Part shown: piece after piece, positions 8,223 through 18,000 of the stretch
Numbering within the stretch: the first letter of the stretch is position 1
How the letters are laid out: each line of letters opens with the position of its first letter
From: Polynucleobacter sphagniphilus
Lineage (GTDB): Bacteria; Pseudomonadota; Gammaproteobacteria; Burkholderiales; Burkholderiaceae
DNA: 64,000 nucleotides
Direction: 5' to 3'
Assembly (NCBI RefSeq): GCF_001953355.1
Contig: NZ_MPIY01000003.1
Coordinates: 62,001 to 126,000, forward strand
The notes under the pieces: model-generated
What the model was told of the DNA's origin: nothing
Seen by the model: the letters and a program-made list of their open reading frames with translations, nothing else
Database searches by the model: none
Position numbers and translations under genes: made by a program

Positions 8223-9563
8223 ATGAGTTCCAATACTCTGGCTAAGAAAAAACTTCCCTTTTATCGGGTTCTTTACTTTCAGGTGATATTTGCAGTGATC
8301 ACCGGCGTACTGCTCGGACACTTTTATCCTGAATTGGGTGTGGCGATGAAGCCTTGGGGCGATGCCTTTATCAAGGCAATCAAAATGCTCATTTCCCCGA
8401 TTATTTTCTGTACTGTCGTGCTCGGAATTGCTGGCATGGAAGACATGAAGAAGGTCGGAAAAACTGGTGGCCTGGCCCTCTTGTACTTCGAAATCGTCAG
8501 TAGCCTTGCCTTGATCATCGGTTTAATGGTGGTCAACATTCTCCAGCCTGGCGTTGGAATGAACATTGATCCAGCAAGCATTGATACCAAAGGTATTGCT
8601 GCCTATACAGGCCCTGGAAAGTTGGGCACTACTACTGACTTTTTAATCAACATCATTCCTAATACCGCTGTTGAGGCTTTTGCCAAAGGCGAGATTTTGC
8701 AGGTATTGTTCATTGCCGTTTTATTCGGCTTTGCCTTGCATCGCTTTGGTGGGCGCGGCACGCTGGTATTTGATATGGTGGAAAAAACATCCCATGTGCT
8801 GTTTGACATGATTGGTTTCATCATGAAGTTTGCCCCAATAGGTGCTTTTGGTGCAATGGCATTTACGATTGGTAAATACGGCATTGTTTCCCTCTTCTCC
8901 TTGGGTAAATTAATGGGGTCTTTTTATCTGACCTGCTTATTGTTTATCTTTATTGTTTTAGGCCTTATTGCTCGCTTTAATGGATTTAGTATCTTTAAAT
9001 TCGTGCGTTACATTAAAGAAGAGCTTCTCATCGTATTGGGAACTTCCTCTTCAGAATCTGTCTTGCCACGCATGATGGAAAAAATGGAAAACCTCGGTGC
9101 TAATAAAGCTTGTGTTGGCTTAGTCATTCCAACGGGTTATTCCTTTAACCTTGATGGCACTTCGATCTACCTGACGATGGCAGCGGTATTTATTGCCCAA
9201 GCAACGGATACACCGATGTCGCTGACTCAACAGCTCACCATGCTTTTGGTATTGCTCTTGACTTCAAAAGGCGCAGCAGGGGTAACTGGTAGTGGCTTTA
9301 TTGTCTTGGCCGCTACTTTATCTGCCGTTGGAAATCTACCCGTTGCTGGTTTGGCATTGATTCTGGGTATCGATCGCTTTATGTCTGAAGCGCGTGCTTT
9401 AACTAACTTGGTTGGTAACGGTGTGGCCACGATTGTGGTTGCCAACTGGACTGGCGAGTTAGATAAAAATATTCTCAAGAATCGCCTGGACAATCCATCC
9501 TGGGTTGCTGCGCAAGACCCTGAGGTGATTCTAGATAAACAGCAAGACAAAATGGCAAGCTAA
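8223..9563 (+). CDS. dctA: C4-dicarboxylate:cation symporter DctA
   Basis: 446-residue inner-membrane transporter of the dicarboxylate/amino acid:cation symporter (DAACS) family, importing succinate, fumarate and malate aerobically. The two re-entrant hairpin motifs are visible: the serine-rich [15 protein letters not shown] and the [18 protein letters not shown] stretch, plus the [18 protein letters not shown] motif near the C-terminus, whose SEARALTN wording is typical of DctA. A GGGAGC ribosome-binding site lies just upstream, and a strong UUCG-loop terminator follows at 9588-9615. No two-component regulator (dctBD) is next to it. Confidence 0.93.
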   Translation: MSSNTLAKKKLPFYRVLYFQVIFAVITGVLLGHFYPELGVAMKPWGDAFIKAIKMLISPIIFCTVVLGIAGMEDMKKVGKTGGLALLYFEIVSSLALIIGLMVVNILQPGVGMNIDPASIDTKGIAAYTGPGKLGTTTDFLINIIPNTAVEAFAKGEILQVLFIAVLFGFALHRFGGRGTLVFDMVEKTSHVLFDMIGFIMKFAPIGAFGAMAFTIGKYGIVSLFSLGKLMGSFYLTCLLFIFIVLGLIARFNGFSIFKFVRYIKEELLIVLGTSSSESVLPRMMEKMENLGANKACVGLVIPTGYSFNLDGTSIYLTMAAVFIAQATDTPMSLTQQLTMLLVLLLTSKGAAGVTGSGFIVLAATLSAVGNLPVAGLALILGIDRFMSEARALTNLVGNGVATIVVANWTGELDKNILKNRLDNPSWVAAQDPEVILDKQQDKMAS

Positions 9564-9587
9564 TTGAGAAATACATTCTTCTGATTT

Positions 9588-9615
9588 AAAAAACCACTCT
9601 TCGGGGTGGTTTTTT
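9588..9615. terminator. Bidirectional intrinsic terminator between dctA and the SOS-response peptidase gene
   Basis: An A6 tract, an 8-bp stem (AACCACTC paired with GGGTGGTT, one G-T pair) closing a TTCG tetraloop at 9600-9603, then a T6 tract. The symmetrical A and T tracts let it stop transcripts from both the rightward dctA gene and the leftward gene ending at 9627. Confidence 0.88.
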
Positions 9616-9626
9616 ATTGCCTCGAG

Positions 9627-10247
9627 CTAGCAGATTTGTAGTTCTGGCATGGATTGAATGCTCAGTAGTTGGCGTGCGCTTTCGGGGGTGGCATCGAGCC
9701 AGGCATTAAACAGTTCCGGGCGCAAAGGTACAACAGTGCGTTTTTCCTCCTCTGGCTTGTGAAGGCGCTGCATCACTGGATGGTCGTTGGCATTAATGGT
9801 GAGCATGGAAAAAGACACAATCAACTCGCCTGTATCTGGCTCAGTCCAGGTATCCCAAATCGAAGCAATCGCCATTGGCTCACCATTGACTTGCTTAATA
9901 CCTGTGCGGACCGATTTACCAGTTTCATAGCAAGGCTCATAAAATTGATCTGCCAGAGCAAGGGCGTAATGTCGATTCTTCCAGGCGGCACGATAGGATG
10001 GTTTCTCATCCACGGTTTCTGCGCGTGCGTTATAGGTATGTCTACCAAAATTTTCTTCTTTAGCCCATGAGGGTAGAAATCCAAATCGCGCCATCCCAAT
10101 AGCGGAACGATTGGTTTGATGGCTGCGTAGAATGATTGGGCCGGGATAGGTAGGAAAGACGTCGTGTACTTGCGTCTTGGGCAATTCCAAATCAAAAGTA
10201 GTTTTGACCCAGTCTGCGTTGGCGGTGGTGAGATATTGAACGCACAT
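9627..10247 (-). CDS. yedK: SOS response-associated peptidase, HMCES/YedK family
   Basis: 206-residue SRAP-domain protein. Members use the N-terminal cysteine, exposed when Met1 is removed, to form a thiazolidine crosslink with abasic sites in single-stranded DNA. Here Cys2 is present (MCVQYLTT). Other active-site candidates are Asn73 and Glu77 in YNARAET, Glu104 in FYEP and His163 in RLHKP. The DTWTEPDTGE and FSMLTINANDHP stretches are also typical. It is monocistronic, ends at the bidirectional dctA terminator and starts divergently from the parvulin gene. No LexA-type box was recognised in front of it. Confidence 0.9.
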   Translation of the reverse strand: MCVQYLTTANADWVKTTFDLELPKTQVHDVFPTYPGPIILRSHQTNRSAIGMARFGFLPSWAKEENFGRHTYNARAETVDEKPSYRAAWKNRHYALALADQFYEPCYETGKSVRTGIKQVNGEPMAIASIWDTWTEPDTGELIVSFSMLTINANDHPVMQRLHKPEEEKRTVVPLRPELFNAWLDATPESARQLLSIQSMPELQIC

Positions 10248-10342
10248 CGCTAAAACCTGCAGATGATTGATGAGGGGTGCCTAGTTGGTTTCGCCATATA
10301 GTCCTGTTACTATAAGGCATCTATATTAAAAAGAATGAAAAT

Positions 10343-11158
10343 ATGACTTCTATCAACATTCGTTTTATTGCGGCATCTTTGTTAGCTGCGGCATGCATAG
10401 CCAGCGCTCATGGACAGGTACCACCCATTAATGCAGCTGCTTCTGTAAATGGCCTGATTATTACCAATGACATGGTTGAGCAGGGTATTAAGACTGCGCT
10501 GGCCCAAGGCCAAAAGGATTCACCTGATTTGCGTAATGCAGTTTTGAGTAGGTTGATTGAAGTTTCGCTGCTTGCCCAGCAAGCCGATAAAGATGGTTTA
10601 GCCAACTCTGATAAAGCCAATAGTCAGCTTGCATTAATGCGTCAGAATTATTTAGCTGAATTAGAGCTATCAAATTACCTTGCCCAGCACCCTGTTACCG
10701 ATGAGGATGTTAAGGCTGAGTACGACCGCGAGATTGCATCGCTCGGCCCACGTGGTGAGATTGTTCAGTACAAAGTATCGGATATCGCAGTTGCTACTGA
10801 GGCTGAAGCCGAGGCAGCTTTAGCCAGAATTAAAAAAGGGGAGCCCTTTGCAAAAGTGGCCAGTAGCGTTTCATTAGCCCCCAACAAGAAAGATGGCGGA
10901 GCGATAGGCTGGATCCAAGCCGGGCAAACCTTACCGCAAATTGCGAGTGTACTGACCACACTCTCCAAAGGCCAGGTATCACCTGAGCCTATCAAAATGC
11001 CAGAAGGATATTACTTGGTTAAATTGGAAGATAAAAAAACCAGCAAGCCACCTACATTTGAAGCGGCCAAAACAGCGATTCGAGCTGGCCTCATCCAGAA
11101 AAGACAGTATGACTATTTAACCCAAATTCGTCAGAACGCCAATATCGTAGTTCAGTAG
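10343..11158 (+). CDS. Peptidyl-prolyl cis-trans isomerase, parvulin type (exported)
   Basis: 271-residue periplasmic folding factor. An N-terminal signal peptide (AASLLAAACIASAHG, cleavage near residue 24) is followed by a SurA/PrsA-like helical chaperone region (about 30-120) containing LRNAVLSRLIEVSLLAQQAD, and a parvulin domain (about 130-230) with FAKVASSVSLAPNKKDGGAI and a GWIQAGQ motif. This architecture resembles PpiD/Cbf2-like foldases found widely in Burkholderiales. It probably helps outer-membrane or secreted proteins fold. A strong terminator follows at once. Confidence 0.88.
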   Translation: MTSINIRFIAASLLAAACIASAHGQVPPINAAASVNGLIITNDMVEQGIKTALAQGQKDSPDLRNAVLSRLIEVSLLAQQADKDGLANSDKANSQLALMRQNYLAELELSNYLAQHPVTDEDVKAEYDREIASLGPRGEIVQYKVSDIAVATEAEAEAALARIKKGEPFAKVASSVSLAPNKKDGGAIGWIQAGQTLPQIASVLTTLSKGQVSPEPIKMPEGYYLVKLEDKKTSKPPTFEAAKTAIRAGLIQKRQYDYLTQIRQNANIVVQ

Positions 11159-11173
11159 ACAGCTGCAGTATTT

Positions 11174-11201
11174 AAAAGCCCCGTTGCTGGGGCTTTTTTT
11201 A
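11174..11201. terminator. Bidirectional intrinsic terminator after the parvulin gene
   Basis: A perfect 9-bp stem, AAAAGCCCC paired with GGGGCTTTT, around the loop GTTGCT and followed by a T7 tract ending at the stop of the convergent gene at 11202. It serves the rightward parvulin gene and plausibly the leftward small gene as well. Confidence 0.88.
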
Positions 11202-11477
11202 TTAGGCCTCTAGGATGACAAATTCACCTAAAGAAATACGCTCTCGAAATTGAGAGAAGGAGAAGTAGGCTTTAATGGTTGAGGTGCTGATTACTTCAAT
11301 CTTGCCATCGGGCGTAAGGATGGCAGGATACTCACCCTCCATGAAAAATAATGGCTGATTTCCTTCATCTGTGGACGCCGCAAGCTCCCGGGCTTTCATA
11401 AACAGGCTTTTAGTAATTTTGATACGCATACCGTATCTTAAGTTCCTGAATATCGTCAGAAATTCTGATGCGCACAC
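11202..11477 (-). CDS. Hypothetical protein
   Basis: 91 residues from the first ATG, or 75 if it starts at the ATG at 11429 (MRIKITKSLFM). The later start gives a basic N-terminus that looks more like a natural protein beginning, but neither has a strong ribosome-binding site. The body is mixed beta/alpha, with FMEGEYPAILTPDGKIEVI suggesting a beta hairpin. No signal peptide, membrane helix or family recognised. It lies between the transglutaminase cluster and the convergent parvulin gene, in the same direction as the cluster but starting about 50 bases downstream of it, so it could be read through from that operon. Confidence 0.55.
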   Translation of the reverse strand: MCASEFLTIFRNLRYGMRIKITKSLFMKARELAASTDEGNQPLFFMEGEYPAILTPDGKIEVISTSTIKAYFSFSQFRERISLGEFVILEA

Positions 11478-11527
11478 TTTTTAAATGGTATGCACCAAAT
11501 TGGAACTTATTGATTGCAGATGCCCAA

Positions 11528-12448
11528 TTATTCCGCAGGCATTACCGTAACGGCTACATTCATTTTGTGATCGGCGCCACCATGAATAACGCCTTTAATC
11601 GGTGAAACGTCACCATAGTCCCTACCTTGGGCTAAGTTCACATAATCTTCACCCGGGGAATCAATACCCCAGCGATTATTAGTTGGGTCAAGATCGCACC
11701 AAAACCCCGAAGTAAGTTGGCCCTGATCATTTAAACGAGGAATGTAAACAGCTGCCCAAGCATGCGAGGCGTCCCCACCAATTAAGCGCGGTTGACCGGG
11801 CGGTGGATTGGTAAGGATATAGCCACTGATGTATTTGGCGGGTAGACCAAGATTGCGCAAGCTGGCAATCAGTATGTGCGAAAAATCTTGGCATACCCCC
11901 TCACGCTTTTTGAGTGCTTCATGAGCTGGAGTATCAATATCAGTACTTTTGCTCACGTAATGAAATTCGCTATGGATGCGTCGCATCAGGTCGATAGCTG
12001 CTTCCAAAATAGGTCTGTTAGGAGTGAAATTTACTCTTGCGAATTCGGCAAACTCAGATCTGATAGGGGCAAAAGGGGAGGCAAATAAAAACTCTGAAGC
12101 AGCATCCCAACGGGTGCCCGAGTGATACCTAAAGTATTCTCGTACCGCTTCCCAGCTTGGTGTCTTGTTTGGGTCTGGTGCTTGGGTCTGGCGGGGTAAT
12201 GTTTCGACCAGGGATTGAACAGAGATGGTTAATTCACGATGTCGATTTTGGAGAGAAAAAAAATCACATACATTGCCGTAGTTATCAATACTTTGATCTT
12301 GCCAGGCCGGTGATGGATCAATATGAATATTTGATTTCAGGATTTTCTGAGTACTTGTTTCAGCAGGTTTTAGATGGGCAAGATGTTGCGCAATCTCGAC
12401 GTTGGGATCGTAGCTATAGTGGGTATCGTGGGTAATTTCGAGCAACAT
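11528..12448 (-). CDS. Transglutaminase-like domain protein (ATP-grasp/alpha-E cluster)
   Basis: 306-residue protein with the bacterial transglutaminase-like N-terminal domain (residues 1-80, opening ITHDTHYSYD) and a transglutaminase/protease core. The catalytic triad is visible: Cys186 in REGVCQDFSH, His229 in DASHAWAAVY and Asp254 in CDLDPTNN. No signal peptide, so cytoplasmic. It is the third gene of a leftward cluster behind the ATP-grasp/alpha-E fusion (8-base gap). Such proteins may act as peptidases or as acyl-transfer enzymes; in this conserved neighbourhood they were proposed, on comparative genomic grounds, to work with the ATP-grasp protein in peptide tagging or synthesis. That role is prediction, not demonstrated. 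Confidence 0.88.
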   Translation of the reverse strand: MLLEITHDTHYSYDPNVEIAQHLAHLKPAETSTQKILKSNIHIDPSPAWQDQSIDNYGNVCDFFSLQNRHRELTISVQSLVETLPRQTQAPDPNKTPSWEAVREYFRYHSGTRWDAASEFLFASPFAPIRSEFAEFARVNFTPNRPILEAAIDLMRRIHSEFHYVSKSTDIDTPAHEALKKREGVCQDFSHILIASLRNLGLPAKYISGYILTNPPPGQPRLIGGDASHAWAAVYIPRLNDQGQLTSGFWCDLDPTNNRWGIDSPGEDYVNLAQGRDYGDVSPIKGVIHGGADHKMNVAVTVMPAE

Positions 12449-12456
12449 AATATGGG

Positions 12457-15060
12457 CTAGGTTTGTACTCGATAGTGATTCTGATGAATCAAATTAAAGT
12501 AACGCGCACTAATTTCATCTGACACATTCCAGGCAGCATTAGCGCAGTTTTGCAGGCAATCGCGTAAGTTGTAGAAATTTCCCTGTGAATCAAGCGTGCA
12601 AAGCGCATCCAGTGAATAATTTTGGAAATTAGTGACGCTACTGGTTAGTTCATCTGGATGATTGCGTTCAGTACCTGCTAGCTTGGAAAGTCTAGCTCGC
12701 AATGCTTTAGTCACCCAAGCCAATGAGCGGGGGTTCTCATCATCGAGTACCAGGAGGCTGACGAGGGGTTCAATTTCACGACTTTGTTGATGTTGGGCGT
12801 GGAAAGTAATGGTGCTATCAAATAAAGCCAGTAGGGCCATATAGCCAGAGCTATCGGCATTGGGATTATTTAGTAAGCCCGATGTGATTGCTTTGTCCAA
12901 GGCATTTGTTAAGAAAGACAAACGTTCAATATAGCGGCCGATAGTTAAAAGCTGCCAGCCATCATCACGCGTCATGCGATCAGTTTGTGCCCCAGTAATG
13001 GCGGCTAGCGAGCTATTTGCGCGATTTAATGCTTCTATTGCCAGGGAGGACGAGAAATCCTGAAAGGCGGTTGCTTTATGGCAATCTGCTTGAAATTGAT
13101 CGATGCAGGCATTGATGCTACCCCACTGTTCGGTTGAAAGTCGCTCCCTTACATTAGAGGCTGTCCGTTTCATGGCTTGAAGATTAAAGCCAACGCTAGT
13201 GGCATGTTGCCAATGCCCAAGGCAATCAATCAGGGTACGCTCGAAGATACGGTGGTGTGCATCGCCATGCTCGAAATTGCTTGGCACACCGTCAGGCACC
13301 AGGCCGTATTGGGTGCATAAGCTACCCAACCAAACCCAAAGATGTTTAGAAGGGAGGTAGTCAGCATTGACGCTTTCAAGATAGAACTTAGCTAAACGCA
13401 AAAGATTCTCGCTTCTTTCGGTATAGCGGCCAAACCAGTAAAGATTTTCTGCGGCGCGACTAGTGACAATGCGTTTGCGAGAAATTGGCGCTTTATGCAG
13501 TGTTTGTGGTGCGAGAGGCTCTTGAGCTGTTTGGTGGTGGCTTTGCACCCAAACATCGGCGCTGCTGCCACCGCGCTGCATCGACGCAATACCCGGGTCC
13601 GATGAGGCGATGCGTGCCAAGCCTCCTGGTAGAACTTGCCAACTATCAGAGCCATTACTCAGTGCAAACACTCTGAGCATGTAAGAGTGGGGCTCAATTA
13701 AAGACGCATTATTCAGGTTGAAGGCATTGAGCCATACCGGCATTTGCGCCAGGGGAATATAGCGTTGCACTGTGTGTTCATCGGGTTGACGGGTAATGCG
13801 CCCAACCCATTCATCTAGCTGCGCTTGGTTTAGCGAAGCGCCTAGGGTTGCTTCATATTGTTCATGACCTGGAGCGCCGGAGTAGGTCGGTTTAATAGCA
13901 CTCATTCCCAGGTTCGGAATCGCGGCCTCTAGTGCGGCTCTTTCTCCGCACCACCACGTATCCATCGCAGGTAATTGGATTTTCTCGCCCAGCAGGCGCT
14001 CACTGATGCCGGGAAGGAAGCCCAATAAAGCGGGTGACTCTAAAAAGGCTGAACCTGGCGCATTAGCAAGGATGACATTGCCAGCCCGGATCACTTGAAG
14101 TAATCCTGGAACGCCAAGTGTAGAGTCGGCACGCAACTCCAGTGGATCTAAGAATTCATCATCAAGACGTTTTAAGAGAATATGAACCGGCTCTAAACCT
14201 TTCACTGTTTTTAAGAAAAGGTGACGATCTCTCACTGTCAAGTCCCCACCTTCAACCAAAGTAAGGCCAAGATAGCGTGCAAGATAAGCATGCTCGAAAT
14301 AAGTCTCGTTATATGGCCCTGGTGTTAAGAGGGCAATATGCGCATTGGAACCAGCTGGACTCTGGGATTTAAGTGAATCAATGAGGTCTCTGTAAACGTT
14401 CGCTAAAGGCGCCACTTGTATGGCTTGATAGGCCTTAGGAAATTGTCTTGCAATGAGATTTCGATTTTCGAGTAGATAGCCTAAACCGGATGGTGCTTGT
14501 GTGCGCTGAGACAGCACTGACCAGCTGCCATCTGGCGCTCTAGCTAAATCAAAGGCAATAATGTGCAGGTGTCTACTACTCGGCGGGTTTACACCATGCA
14601 TCGAGCGTATATAAGCGGGATGGCCATGCACTAAGGCAGGAGGAATCAAACCCTCCTTAAGTAAGGTTTGAGGGCCATAGACATCCGACATGATTGCCTC
14701 AAGTAAGCGTGCTCTTTGCAGTACTCCTGATTCAATCTCTTGCCAGGCTTGGGTATTAATAATCAGCGGAAAGAGGTCTACGGACCAAGGGCGTTGAGGA
14801 CCGAATTCATCGGCATATACGTTGTACGTGATCCCGTTTTCACGTACTTGACGATTTAGCTCTTGAGTACGCTGATCTAAGTCTGCCAAACCCGTAGGCT
14901 CGAGTTGCTCAAAAAATGTCTTCCAATGCGAAGCTAGTTCACCTGAACTATTTCGAAGTTCCTCGTAGTGACCCGGCTCAGCCCTGGGCGCAAGGTCACG
15001 CACCTCATCGATGAGTGAGGCGGTATAAATGTGCGGTAGTTCAGGCTGAGGATAGTCCAC
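12457..15060 (-). CDS. Circularly permuted type-2 ATP-grasp protein fused to an alpha-E domain
   Basis: 867-residue cytoplasmic protein. Residues from about 1 to 480 form a circularly permuted ATP-grasp (DUF404/DUF407) ligase domain, with recognisable pieces such as RPWSVDLFPLII, LLTPGPYNETYFEHAYLARY and VILANAPGSAFLESPALLGF. From about residue 527 an alpha-E domain (DUF403) begins with TSRAAENLYWFGRYTERSEN and continues to near the C-terminus. In many genomes these are two separate genes; the fused form is also common in Burkholderiales. ATP-grasp enzymes join a carboxylate to an amine through an acyl phosphate, so a peptide-bond-forming activity is inferred. It lies 11 bases after the DUF2126 gene and 8 bases before the small transglutaminase gene. 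Confidence 0.9.
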   Translation of the reverse strand: MDYPQPELPHIYTASLIDEVRDLAPRAEPGHYEELRNSSGELASHWKTFFEQLEPTGLADLDQRTQELNRQVRENGITYNVYADEFGPQRPWSVDLFPLIINTQAWQEIESGVLQRARLLEAIMSDVYGPQTLLKEGLIPPALVHGHPAYIRSMHGVNPPSSRHLHIIAFDLARAPDGSWSVLSQRTQAPSGLGYLLENRNLIARQFPKAYQAIQVAPLANVYRDLIDSLKSQSPAGSNAHIALLTPGPYNETYFEHAYLARYLGLTLVEGGDLTVRDRHLFLKTVKGLEPVHILLKRLDDEFLDPLELRADSTLGVPGLLQVIRAGNVILANAPGSAFLESPALLGFLPGISERLLGEKIQLPAMDTWWCGERAALEAAIPNLGMSAIKPTYSGAPGHEQYEATLGASLNQAQLDEWVGRITRQPDEHTVQRYIPLAQMPVWLNAFNLNNASLIEPHSYMLRVFALSNGSDSWQVLPGGLARIASSDPGIASMQRGGSSADVWVQSHHQTAQEPLAPQTLHKAPISRKRIVTSRAAENLYWFGRYTERSENLLRLAKFYLESVNADYLPSKHLWVWLGSLCTQYGLVPDGVPSNFEHGDAHHRIFERTLIDCLGHWQHATSVGFNLQAMKRTASNVRERLSTEQWGSINACIDQFQADCHKATAFQDFSSSLAIEALNRANSSLAAITGAQTDRMTRDDGWQLLTIGRYIERLSFLTNALDKAITSGLLNNPNADSSGYMALLALFDSTITFHAQHQQSREIEPLVSLLVLDDENPRSLAWVTKALRARLSKLAGTERNHPDELTSSVTNFQNYSLDALCTLDSQGNFYNLRDCLQNCANAAWNVSDEISARYFNLIHQNHYRVQT

Positions 15061-15071
15061 GGCCTATTGTC

Positions 15072-18000
15072 TCACTGTCGCATATCCAGCGTAAATGGAA
15101 ACTCACGACTAACAGCCAGCTCAATATTGGCGCTCAAATCTGCGATTGTTCCCGGTGTATGTCCCATGCGGAAGAAGCGCGATAATCTGCGGCTTTCGGC
15201 TTCATAGGCATTAATAGGGAAAGTGTCGTAATTCAGGCCGCCTGGATGAGCAACATGGTACTGGCACCCTCCAACAGAGCGTTTCATCCAAGTATCAATA
15301 ACGTCAAATGTTAGAGGTGCATGTACCCCAATACTTGGATGCAGGCTGGAGGGTGGATTCCATGCCTTATAGCGAACGCCTGCTACATACTCACCAGCAA
15401 TGCCGGTTGGCTGTAGCGGTAGTGGCTTGCCATTACAGGTAACGGTGTAGCGACTTTGATTGAGGCCGGTCACACACACTTCAATACGCTCGAGTGAGGA
15501 ATCTACATAACGAGCTGTACCTCCAGGAGCACCTTCTTCGCCCATCACATGCCAAGGCTCTAAGGCATTGCGTAGGGTAATTTCAGTACCCATGGTTTGT
15601 ACTTGACCAATCAATGGAAAGCGGAACTCAAAATGCGGTGCAAACCATTCTGTTTTGAATGCGTAGCCGAGTTGCTGCATTTCTTCAATGACATCGGCAA
15701 AGTCCATCTTGATGAAGGTTGGTAATAGGCAGCGATCATGCAGCTCAGTCCCCCAGCGAGTTGCTGGCGCTTGGTAAGGTTCATTCCAGAAGCGGGCAAT
15801 CAAGGCACGAATCAGGAGTTGCTGTACGATACTCATATGGGCATGAGGCGGCATCTCAAAAGCACGTAATTCCAGCAAACCGAGTCGGCCAGTTTGGCTA
15901 TCTGGTGAATACATTTTGTCGATACAGAACTCACTGCGATGGGTATTGCCTGTAACATCAATCAAGATATTACGTAAGGTGCGATCGACCAACCACGGCG
16001 GCATGCTGTCACCATACTTTTTACGATTTTCATGTATTTGCTTTAAAGCAATTTCGAGCTCGTAGAGTTGATCATTGCGCGCCTCATCTACACGCGGCGC
16101 TTGGCTCGTTGGCCCAATAAACATGCCGCTAAATAGATAGCTCAAGCTAGGGTGGTTATGCCAATACAGAATCAGGCTGGCCAATAATTCAGGTCGGCGT
16201 AAGAAAGGGCTATCACTTGGAGTGGCGCCACCCATTACAAAGTGATTCCCTCCGCCAGTGCCAGTGTGGCGGCCATCGGTCATAAATTTCTCAGCCGAAA
16301 GGCGGGATTCAAAGGCAGCTTTATATAAGAATTCGGTATGCTCAACCAATTCATTCCAGTTATGCGCCGGATGTATGTTCACCTCAATGACGCCTGGATC
16401 AGGTGTAACTTGTAAGAGTTTTAATCTAGGGTCGCGCGGAGGAGGGTAGCCCTCGAGCACAATCTGAAACTGCAATTGCTCTGCGGTGGCTTCAATTGCA
16501 TGCAAAAGATTGAGATAGTCTTCAAGCCTAGCTAGTGGCGGCATAAAGACATAAAGCGCACCATTTTTGCCGCCATGTTCATTTTCTGCTTTAGGCCCAT
16601 TGGAGCGCATAGGGTCACGTGTTTCAACACACAAGGCCGTTCTAGTGATCCAGCTAGCAGATTCTTGTCTTTGGGGGAGGCGTACCTCTTGAGAGGTGCT
16701 CCAAACACTCTTGCTGGAAGTTGCGCTGTCTTTGCCTAGCGGGCGATATTGCTGCTCAATAGTTGCGGCAGATGGCAGCGCCACCTGTGGCGCAAAAGGG
16801 TCTTCCTCAATCAGGTAAGGGTAGTCAGCCTTGCTGGTCCAAGGTAAAGAATCGAGTGGCAGGCGATAGCCCATGGGAGAATCGCCCGGCAATAGATAGA
16901 GTCGGTCCTCCCGGTATAGCCATGGTCCTGTTTTCCATTTGGTATCAAAATAATTTTGACCATGTGCCGCCTCGATTGGCAGCACATAACCAATGACAGA
17001 GTCTAGTTTTTGAGTGAAGACGCGTTTCAATCTGGTGCGCTCCATCTCATCATCGAGATTAGAGTGAAATGGATCTACGTTGACCGGTAATTTTGATTCA
17101 CGCCAGAGGTAATAGAAGGTGTCTTCATATGCCGGCTCAATAAACCGATCAGGTAAACCTAAATTGCCAGACAGTGTGCGAATAAATAAATCTGCATCCT
17201 TGCTTGTATAGGTAATCGGGCTACGTTCATCCGCAAAGAGTTTGGGGTTCTTCCAAATCGGCTCGCCATCTGCTCTCCAATAGATCGAAAGAGCCCAACG
17301 CGGAAGTTGTTCGCCTGGGTACCATTTGCCTTGACCAAAATGGAGAAAGCCGCCATCGCCGTATTCTGCGCGGAGCTTCTCGACCAAGTCGGTTGCATAG
17401 CCGCGTTTGGTTGGTCCAAGAGCATCTACATTCCATTCGCGCTCATCGCGACCGTTCACTGAAACAAAGGTTGGCTCTCCACCCATCGTAAGGCGAACAT
17501 CATCGGCAAATAATTGCTTATCGACTTTGTGCCCTAACTCAACAATGGCTTCCCATTGATCTTCGGTATAGGGTTTAGTAACCCGGGGAGATTCGTAGAT
17601 GCGAGTGACATCCATTGTGTGCGTAAATTCAACTTCGCACTCATCTACGCCACCTTCAATCGGGGCGGCTCCAGAAGGCTCTGGTGTGCAGGCTACGGGA
17701 ATATGACCTTCGCCAGCCATCAGTCCGGAAGTTGGATCCAGGCCAATCCAGCCTGCCCCTGGTAGGTAGACTTCACACCAAGCATGTAGGTCGGTGAAGT
17801 CGACTTCAGTGCCACTAGGGCCATCCAAAGATTTGACATCGGGTGTGAGTTGAATCAGGTAGCCAGAGACAAAGCGTGCTGCTAAACCACATAGTCGTAG
17901 CAAGTTAACCATCAACCATGCAGAATCTCGGCATGAGCCACTGCGCAGCGTTAAGGTTTCGTCTGGAGTTTGTACACCCGGCTCCATCCGAATTAAATAG

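Noticed and set aside
11876..12435. Plus-strand open frames opposite the small transglutaminase gene
   Set aside because: They are shadows of the leftward gene, with no ribosome-binding sites and no recognisable protein features.
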